Below, in pieces: positions 1-4,014 of a DNA stretch of 5,666 nucleotides. The position numbers were made by a program, and so were the translations under genes. The notes under the pieces are model-generated. The model saw only the letters and a list, made by a program, of their open reading frames with translations. It ran no database searches and was not told the DNA's origin. This stretch comes from Marinagarivorans sp. UBA5870 (GTDB lineage Bacteria; Pseudomonadota; Gammaproteobacteria; Pseudomonadales; Cellvibrionaceae): assembly GCA_002432555.1 (NCBI GenBank), contig DJFO01000041.1:2119-7784 (forward strand), read 5' to 3'. Positions within the stretch are counted from its first letter, which is position 1; every line of letters starts with the position of its first letter.

Positions 1-5
1 GCCAT
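1..5 (-). CDS. start of an unidentified, probably iron-regulated gene, running off the left edge
   Basis: Only the ATG (plus positions 5 to 3) and two further bases are in the window, so the product cannot be named. The start is supported by context rather than coding sequence: AAAGGG on the minus strand at 18 to 13 lies 7 nt upstream of the ATG, a near-ideal Shine-Dalgarno spacing, and a Fur box lies further upstream at 48-66. The gene would follow the MATE gene in the same direction after a 69-bp gap, so it could be the next member of the same iron-uptake locus with its own promoter. Alternative: the plus strand is also open from 1 to a TAG at 70-72, so the edge could instead hold the tail of a plus-strand gene. 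I judge that less likely because the Fur box would then lie inside coding sequence. Confidence 0.45.
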
Positions 6-12
6 GGCTGTG

Positions 13-18
13 CCCTTT
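13..18 (-). promoter_or_regulatory. ribosome binding site of the left-edge gene
   Basis: Minus-strand AAAGGG followed by 7 nt and ATG. It is a better Shine-Dalgarno than those of the three complete minus-strand genes in the window, and it is the main reason to believe a gene starts at position 5. Confidence 0.5.
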
Positions 19-47
19 GCTGACAGTTTCAGCCGCCAACTTTATAT

Positions 48-66
48 GATAATGATTCTCAGAATC
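48..66 (-). promoter_or_regulatory. Fur box upstream of the left-edge gene
   Basis: The plus-strand 19-mer GATAATGATTCTCAGAATC matches 15 of 19 positions of the consensus Fur box GATAATGATAATCATTATC. It also reads as hexamers in phase (GATAAT, GATTCT, CAGAAT). It sits just downstream of the MATE stop and about 43 bp upstream of the proposed start at 5, which fits repression by Fe-Fur of a promoter reading leftward. No convincing sigma-70 -35 was found; TATAAA or TATCAT near 42-50 on the minus strand could serve as a -10. Confidence 0.7.
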
Positions 67-72
67 TTTTAG

Positions 73-88
73 TTTTACAATTGTTGCA
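73..88 (-). repeat. 16-mer TGCAACAATTGTAAAA, copy 1 of 2
   Basis: On the minus strand this reads TGCAACAATTGTAAAA. It is identical at 15 of 16 positions to the segment at 3852-3867 (TGTAACAATTGTAAAA). This copy overlaps the last codons and stop of the MATE gene. Its near edge is 68 bp from the ATG of the left-edge gene; the other copy is 69 bp from the receptor ATG. Both copies lie upstream of a Fur box on the same strand. A second regulator's binding site or an upstream promoter element is possible; this is an inference. Confidence 0.5.
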
Positions 89-1421
89 AACCGGCGCAAG
101 GGGCGGCGGGTTGTGCGCGTTTGAGCGCGAGCAAGCCGGCCGCTGCCAGGGTCAGCCACTCGGCTGCGGGCAGCGCCACCACCAGAGGCACGGGCGCGCG
201 ACTGACGGCGAACAGCGCCAAAAGTCCCAGGGGCAGCAGGAGACTGCGCAACAGCGCTATGGCCGAGGCCGCCGCCGCGTCCTGCTGTCCGGTGAAGCGC
301 GCGGCGTACACCAAGTTAAAACCGCAAGCGAAAAACGCCGGCCAAATCCAATGGAGATATTCCAACGCGTGTCGAGCCGCGCCCGCGGAAAATACCGCTT
401 CGATCCAAGAGGGCCCCAACAGCAGCAATACCGCGGTGTAAGCCGTGGCGAACACCGCGGTTACCTGCGCGCCCGCGCGAAAATACACCCGGGTCCAAGC
501 GCCCTGCCCCGCGTGCTGGCTGATCAGCGTGTAGACCACCTCGGCTATGGCGCAGTGGATCATGCAATTGACGAAGAGGCTGTAGTTGACGAGGGCAAAG
601 CCCGCCAGGGCGTCCACTCCCGCTTCACGCAGGAGCAACCAATGCAGCGCGCCGAGCACCAGTCCCACTGAAATCTCGTTGATAAACTCGGCGAAGCCGT
701 TGGCCGCCGCCCGCACCACTTCGCCGAGCCGCCGCAGGTCCAGATGCCATGGCAGCCGGTGTGGCAGACGCCACAGCAACAACCACAGCAGGCCGCATTG
801 CAGCAGCTGCGCGGCCACAGTCGCGGCCGCCGCCGCGGCAATTCCCTGGCGCAAGACCGACAGGAACAGCCAGTCCAGGAGAATGTTCAGCAGCGCTCCC
901 AAAGCGAGCGCCGCAGTCGCGCGCCGCGGAAAACCCACCCCGCGCAAATGGTAATAGAACAACAGGGCAATTAATTGGGGCAGCACACCCGGCAGCAACA
1001 CGTCGAAATAGTCCCGCAACAGCGGCCGCAATTCCGCCGGTGCGCCGAGCAGATCAAACAGCGGCTCGCGCAACAGTATTCCGGCGGCAATCAGCAAGAG
1101 GGCAAATAATCCCAGCAGGAGAAGCGCGTTGCCAAACAGCGCCCCCGCCCGCCGCGCCTCACCCGCGGCGAGCAAGTGGCCGACCCGCACGCTGCTGCCG
1201 ACCGCGAGCATCAGGCCCGCGCCGAAATAAAAAGTGATGGCGGGGATCAACAAATTGATCGCCGACAGTCCCGCCGGCCCTATAAATCGCGCGACCAAAA
1301 GACCGTCAACCACCGAGGCGGTGGAGATGCTCAGAAGACCGACCACCGAGGGGATAAGGTAGTGAAAAAAGGTGCGGTAGGGAGTGGGTGCCGCTGTCGT
1401 CAGGACAATTGCCGCCGTCAC
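75..1421 (-). CDS. MATE-family multidrug/siderophore efflux transporter, MepA-like
   Basis: Predicted 448-residue inner-membrane secondary transporter of the MATE family, the usual length for 12 membrane segments in two six-helix bundles. The first helix carries VVDGLLVARFIGPAGL (about 37-52), the standard MATE opening, and RGVGFPRRA (about 160-168) matches the conserved R-x-x-G-x-P loop. D39, N179 and D183 fall where the cation-binding Asp41, Asn180 and Asp184 of the PfMATE N-lobe lie, so the H+/Na+-coupling site looks intact. NEISVG (248-253) and FTGQQDAAAASAIALLRS in the C-terminal lobe resemble MepA-type members. The start is GTG at 1421, sharing a GTGA overlap with the DUF2218 stop; the Shine-Dalgarno is weak, so coupled translation is likely. 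Family members expel cationic drugs, and some export siderophores; the position after a Fur-controlled receptor suggests a metallophore substrate, but the sequence does not prove it. An Ala-rich run (about 195-200) lies in a membrane segment. Confidence 0.92.
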   Translation of the reverse strand: MTAAIVLTTAAPTPYRTFFHYLIPSVVGLLSISTASVVDGLLVARFIGPAGLSAINLLIPAITFYFGAGLMLAVGSSVRVGHLLAAGEARRAGALFGNALLLLGLFALLLIAAGILLREPLFDLLGAPAELRPLLRDYFDVLLPGVLPQLIALLFYYHLRGVGFPRRATAALALGALLNILLDWLFLSVLRQGIAAAAAATVAAQLLQCGLLWLLLWRLPHRLPWHLDLRRLGEVVRAAANGFAEFINEISVGLVLGALHWLLLREAGVDALAGFALVNYSLFVNCMIHCAIAEVVYTLISQHAGQGAWTRVYFRAGAQVTAVFATAYTAVLLLLGPSWIEAVFSAGAARHALEYLHWIWPAFFACGFNLVYAARFTGQQDAAAASAIALLRSLLLPLGLLALFAVSRAPVPLVVALPAAEWLTLAAAGLLALKRAQPAAPCAGLQQL

Positions 1422-1708
1422 GCTCGCGGCCGCCAGGCCACTGTCACATCGGCGCCGCTCATGCCCGCCAGGTGGCGCTCGATCGTCTCTTCAATGGCGG
1501 CGAGATCCGGGAGATTCGCGGCCGCGCAGGCGCAGTGCAGCTGCGTTGCGTCATTGCGCAGTTCGCAGGTGCCTATGCCAAAGTCGAACAGGCTAAAGTC
1601 CTGAGCGTCGAGCACGGCGATCTTGTGGCGGAAGTGGTTGCTCAATCGGCGCAGCAGGCGCGCCGGGTCGGCCAGGGTAAGGCTCGTGTTGGATTGATAG
1701 AGTTGCAT
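1418..1708 (-). CDS. DUF2218 domain-containing small protein
   Basis: A 96-residue soluble protein without signal peptide or membrane segment, so cytoplasmic. It matches the DUF2218 family over its whole length: HFRHKIAV (25-32), F-x-F-G-I-G-T-C-E-L (41-50), I-E-x-x-I-E-R-H-L (72-80) and a C-terminal V-x-W (90-92). The H25/H28 pair, C48 and H79 are the most striking polar positions and could bind a metal or cofactor, which is speculation. No biochemical function is established for DUF2218. The ATG at 1708 lies 8 bp after the receptor stop, with only a weak GAG-type ribosome site, and its TGA overlaps the GTG start of the MATE gene, so it is translated as the middle gene of the operon. As far as I recall, DUF2218 also occurs near or fused to siderophore-interacting (ViuB-like) reductases, which would fit iron release from an imported siderophore; this needs a domain-architecture search. 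Confidence 0.85.
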   Translation of the reverse strand: MQLYQSNTSLTLADPARLLRRLSNHFRHKIAVLDAQDFSLFDFGIGTCELRNDATQLHCACAAANLPDLAAIEETIERHLAGMSGADVTVAWRPRA

Positions 1709-1716
1709 GGCTGCGC

Positions 1717-3783
1717 TCAGAACCTGTAACCGAGACCCAGCCTTATGTCCCGGCCGGGCTCATTGACCCCGACTATGCCTTCGTAGTCGGGAATATGGCT
1801 GTAGTCGGCGACGCTCGAGTGACTGCGGTACGTTTCATCGAGCAGATTTTGCACCGCGAGGGTGAGGCGCAATTGGTCATCGGCCAAAAGCAGCCAGTCA
1901 ACATAGAGGTCGTGCACGCTATAGCCGGGTTTGTCGACACTTTCGAGTTCGTCGACCCAGCCGAGGGCGCGATTGCGCTGTAAAACTTCGATAGGGTTCA
2001 GATCTTCCACCACCGTCGTTAACCAGCCGATTTTCAGGCGGTCGCTCAGGTTGTAATGGAGTTTTAACACCCATTTCGGGCCGGCCGCACTGCCCAGCCC
2101 GTTGTGCTCGTAGGCTTCGAGGGCGTCGCCGTTCAACTCTGGCTTCGCGCGGCTGTAGGCGAGATCGAGGTCGACACGAGCGAGACTGAAGCCGCCCGCC
2201 ACCTCCAAGCCCGGAATCTCAAGGGTGCCGATATTTTCGTAATAAACGGCGTCCTGCGGCTGCACCGTGCCGATTTGGTCGAGAATCACCTTGTCGATTT
2301 CCGTGCGATAAAACGCGAGCTTGCCGCGCCATTGCCCGTTGTCGTAGTTCACCCCGAGTTCGGTGTTGACGACCTCCTCGGCCTTCAAACTCGGCGCCAC
2401 GCTGAGGCGACCGGGGCGGTGTTCCAGGGTGAAAGCATCACCCACCTCTTTGCCACGCATCGCCTGGGCATAACCGAGGGACACCGTTAATTCGGTGACA
2501 GGCGAATATTCAATGCCTGCGTTAAGGCTCATCTCGTCACTGGCGGCGCTGCCGGTGTAGGTCAGCTGCTCGAAATCGTAAGAATCGTAGCGCGCCCCGA
2601 AACTCAACAGCACCGGCTCAAGGACGCGGTAGTGGTCCTGGAGGTAGGCGCCGCGCACATACCCCACTTCGGCAAACTGCACCACGGTGGGATCCCACGC
2701 AAAGTTCCAACCCGGCGTGTCGGTTTCCAAATAGCGGCTCGACACGCGATCTTTGCGGTAGTCCTCGCCGTAAACCACTTGGTGATCGCCCAATAGGCTC
2801 GTATTGCGTAAATCAAAACCCTTGGTTTCCATCTCGGCGCCGTAGCGGCCCCAGCGGTCAAACCGGTCCTGCTCAAATTCACTGACCGTCTGATAGGCGG
2901 CGACCTCCACGGACCAGCGCTCGCTGAAATTCCAGCCGTAGTTGAGCACCGCCGTGCGACGCTTGGCCTCAACCGGATAAAGTATCTCGTCGGCCGTGCG
3001 CAGGGACCAATTGGGTTTACTGCCGAATTTTCCCTCCTCCTCGCGCTGCTCGTAGCTGAGGGTCAACCACTGGGATTCCGTCAAGCTACCGTCCACTTTG
3101 GCAAACCCGAGAAGCTGCTCCGCCGCGGTCCCCAGCAAAACATGGCCGTCGCCGTCTTCTCGCAGATTTTGGTCAACCCGCACCACCGAGGCGAGCGCCC
3201 CCCAGTTCTCCCCGAGGCGACCGAAGAGGGTGCCACTGCCTTTGTTGCCGTCATTGCTGAAATAGTGGCCTTTGACGATACCGCCGAAATCTTCGCCATC
3301 CTCCAGCAGATCACTGGCTTCCTTGGTTTTGAAGCGAATCGCACCCCCGATGGCGCCCGCGCCGCTGGTCGCCTCGCCGGCGCCGGCCTGCACCTCGACC
3401 TGCTCGAGCAGTTCGGGCTCCACGCTGACGCGGCCTATATGGTGAAAGAGCGTACCGGTCTGGGGGGCGCCGTCCACCGTAATATTGAGGAGCGTGTCCT
3501 CCATGCCGCGCAGATAGATTTTTTGCGCTATGCCCACAGCACCGCCGCCGACGTTGACCGACGGCTCAGACCGGAACACGTCTTCGAGGTCCACCGCCTG
3601 TACCCGGGTAAGCGCTTCCGCATCCAAAACCCGCGCGGTTGCCTGACCGACCACCACGACCGTCTCCAACTTATGCGCGTCACCACCGCTCGAAGTCGCA
3701 GCATGGCTGGTTTCACTGAGCGCCGCAGCGGCAAGGGCGAAGCGGACGGCGGGAAAGGAGCGCAAGCGAGCGGTGGAAATCAT
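1717..3783 (-). CDS. TonB-dependent outer-membrane receptor, FetA/FrpB-like (ferric siderophore uptake)
   Basis: Predicted 688-residue outer-membrane receptor. Residues 1-28 form a signal peptide (basic start, Ala/Leu-rich core, cleavage after SHA). ETVVVVG (40-46) is the probable TonB box. The plug follows: EPSVNVGGG (73-81), KIYLRGMED (88-96), ITVDGAPQTG (101-110), FHHIGR (113-118), VEVQAGAG (129-136) and GAIGGAIRFKTK (143-154). The rest is a 22-strand-type barrel ending in GRDIRLGLGYRF with C-terminal Phe, the assembly signal. The plug, the segment NTELGVNYDNG and the C-terminus resemble the neisserial FetA/FrpB receptor (RGMGQN, YHQGR, NTEIGFNYNDG, GRDVRLGVNYKF), which takes up ferric enterobactin, so a ferric catecholate ligand is a reasonable guess. 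ATG 3783 is the first possible start, because an in-frame TGA lies just upstream; a weak GGA at 3795-3793 is the ribosome site. It is first in an operon with DUF2218 and MATE, under a Fur-box promoter. No periplasmic binding protein or ABC permease follows, unlike fetA-fetB. Confidence 0.93.
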   Translation of the reverse strand: MISTARLRSFPAVRFALAAAALSETSHAATSSGGDAHKLETVVVVGQATARVLDAEALTRVQAVDLEDVFRSEPSVNVGGGAVGIAQKIYLRGMEDTLLNITVDGAPQTGTLFHHIGRVSVEPELLEQVEVQAGAGEATSGAGAIGGAIRFKTKEASDLLEDGEDFGGIVKGHYFSNDGNKGSGTLFGRLGENWGALASVVRVDQNLREDGDGHVLLGTAAEQLLGFAKVDGSLTESQWLTLSYEQREEEGKFGSKPNWSLRTADEILYPVEAKRRTAVLNYGWNFSERWSVEVAAYQTVSEFEQDRFDRWGRYGAEMETKGFDLRNTSLLGDHQVVYGEDYRKDRVSSRYLETDTPGWNFAWDPTVVQFAEVGYVRGAYLQDHYRVLEPVLLSFGARYDSYDFEQLTYTGSAASDEMSLNAGIEYSPVTELTVSLGYAQAMRGKEVGDAFTLEHRPGRLSVAPSLKAEEVVNTELGVNYDNGQWRGKLAFYRTEIDKVILDQIGTVQPQDAVYYENIGTLEIPGLEVAGGFSLARVDLDLAYSRAKPELNGDALEAYEHNGLGSAAGPKWVLKLHYNLSDRLKIGWLTTVVEDLNPIEVLQRNRALGWVDELESVDKPGYSVHDLYVDWLLLADDQLRLTLAVQNLLDETYRSHSSVADYSHIPDYEGIVGVNEPGRDIRLGLGYRF

Positions 3784-3800
3784 CAGACATCATCCAAATC

Positions 3801-3824
3801 ATAATCCTATTGATAATCATTATC
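3801..3824 (-). promoter_or_regulatory. extended Fur box overlapping the receptor promoter
   Basis: The plus strand carries GATAATCATTATC (3812-3824), an exact match to 13 contiguous positions of the 19-bp Fur consensus; the full 19-mer 3806-3824 matches 16 of 19. Read leftward, consecutive hexamers are GATAAT, GATTAT, CAATAG and GATTAT, so three of four in-phase units fit the NATWAT pattern and more than one Fur dimer could bind. The site covers the -10 element and lies 18 bp from the receptor ATG, so iron-loaded Fur should block transcription of the whole operon. Confidence 0.9.
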
Positions 3825-3847
3825 ATTTTTAACAGGTCGAATTTGAA
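3819..3847 (-). promoter_or_regulatory. sigma-70 promoter of the receptor operon
   Basis: On the minus strand TTCAAA (3847 to 3842, 4 of 6 to the -35 consensus), a 17-bp spacer and GATAAT (3824 to 3819, 5 of 6 to the -10 consensus) form a normal sigma-70 promoter. Transcription would start about 7 bp further, near 3812, giving a leader of about 30 nt. The -10 is the first hexamer of the Fur box. Confidence 0.6.
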
Positions 3848-3851
3848 TGAC

Positions 3852-3867
3852 TTTTACAATTGTTACA
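3852..3867 (-). repeat. 16-mer TGTAACAATTGTAAAA, copy 2 of 2
   Basis: Minus-strand TGTAACAATTGTAAAA, 15 of 16 identical to the copy at 73-88. It ends 4 bp upstream of the proposed -35 of the receptor promoter, where an activator or an AT-rich UP-like element would act. Internally it contains TGTAA twice with a 9-bp period around a palindromic ACAATTGT core. It could equally serve the divergent plus-strand gene. Confidence 0.5.
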
Positions 3868-3873
3868 GCCTGC

Positions 3874-3901
3874 TTCGACGCGCTGTCGAACCCCCTTCGA
3901 C
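3874..3901. promoter_or_regulatory. possible operator: alternating TTCGAC/GTCGAA half-sites with 11-bp period
   Basis: TTCGAC at 3874-3879, its inverted form GTCGAA at 3885-3890 and TTCGAC again at 3896-3901 are each offset by exactly 11 bp, about one DNA turn. A fourth, GTCGAA, is at 3836-3841, inside the receptor promoter spacer. The first two form a perfect 6-bp inverted repeat with a 5-bp loop. The regulator is unknown; an RNA hairpin in the leader of the plus-strand gene is the other reading. Confidence 0.3.
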
Positions 3902-4014
3902 CATGCACCCTTCACGCGTTATGGCGCTCTGTGGCCGCTTGAAATCCGCAGGGTCGCAACTAGGCTTAAGCAGGCAAAACCAGCAAAAATTCTCACTCGG
4001 TTCCGGCAATTCGT

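Larger units (their letters stand above)
3784..4014. other. divergent intergenic region
   Basis: About 230 bp between the receptor and the propeller-sensor gene, visibly richer in A+T near the Fur box than the surrounding genes. It holds the Fur array, the receptor promoter, the second 16-mer copy and a cluster of TTCGAC/GTCGAA half-sites. No convincing promoter for the plus-strand gene was found: TACAAT (3855-3860) could be a -10, but nothing like a -35 lies 16-18 bp before it. Open frames crossing the region on the plus strand show no recognisable protein features and I do not call them. Confidence 0.7.

Noticed and set aside
54..72. GATTC-TCA-GAATC hairpin followed by T-rich sequence, resembling a plus-strand terminator
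   Set aside because: The stem is only 5 bp and AT-rich, and it is explained by the symmetry of the Fur box; no established plus-strand gene ends here.
1..72. Plus-strand open frame ending in TAG at 70-72, possible tail of a gene from the left
   Set aside because: Only about 23 codons are visible with no recognisable feature, and the Fur box, ribosome site and ATG on the minus strand explain the same bases better. It cannot be fully excluded.
81..671. 196-codon plus-strand open frame opposite the MATE gene
   Set aside because: Low-complexity Arg/Gln/Gly-rich translation typical of a shadow of a GC-rich membrane-protein gene; the minus-strand MATE call is clear.
3142..3804. 220-codon plus-strand open frame opposite the 5' half of the receptor gene
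   Set aside because: It lies entirely antisense to well-recognised signal peptide, plug and early barrel sequence and runs into the Fur-box region; its translation has no family features.
3874..3890. LexA/SOS box reading of TTCGAC-N5-GTCGAA
   Set aside because: It does not match the CTGT-N8-ACAG gammaproteobacterial LexA box, and neither flanking gene is an SOS function.
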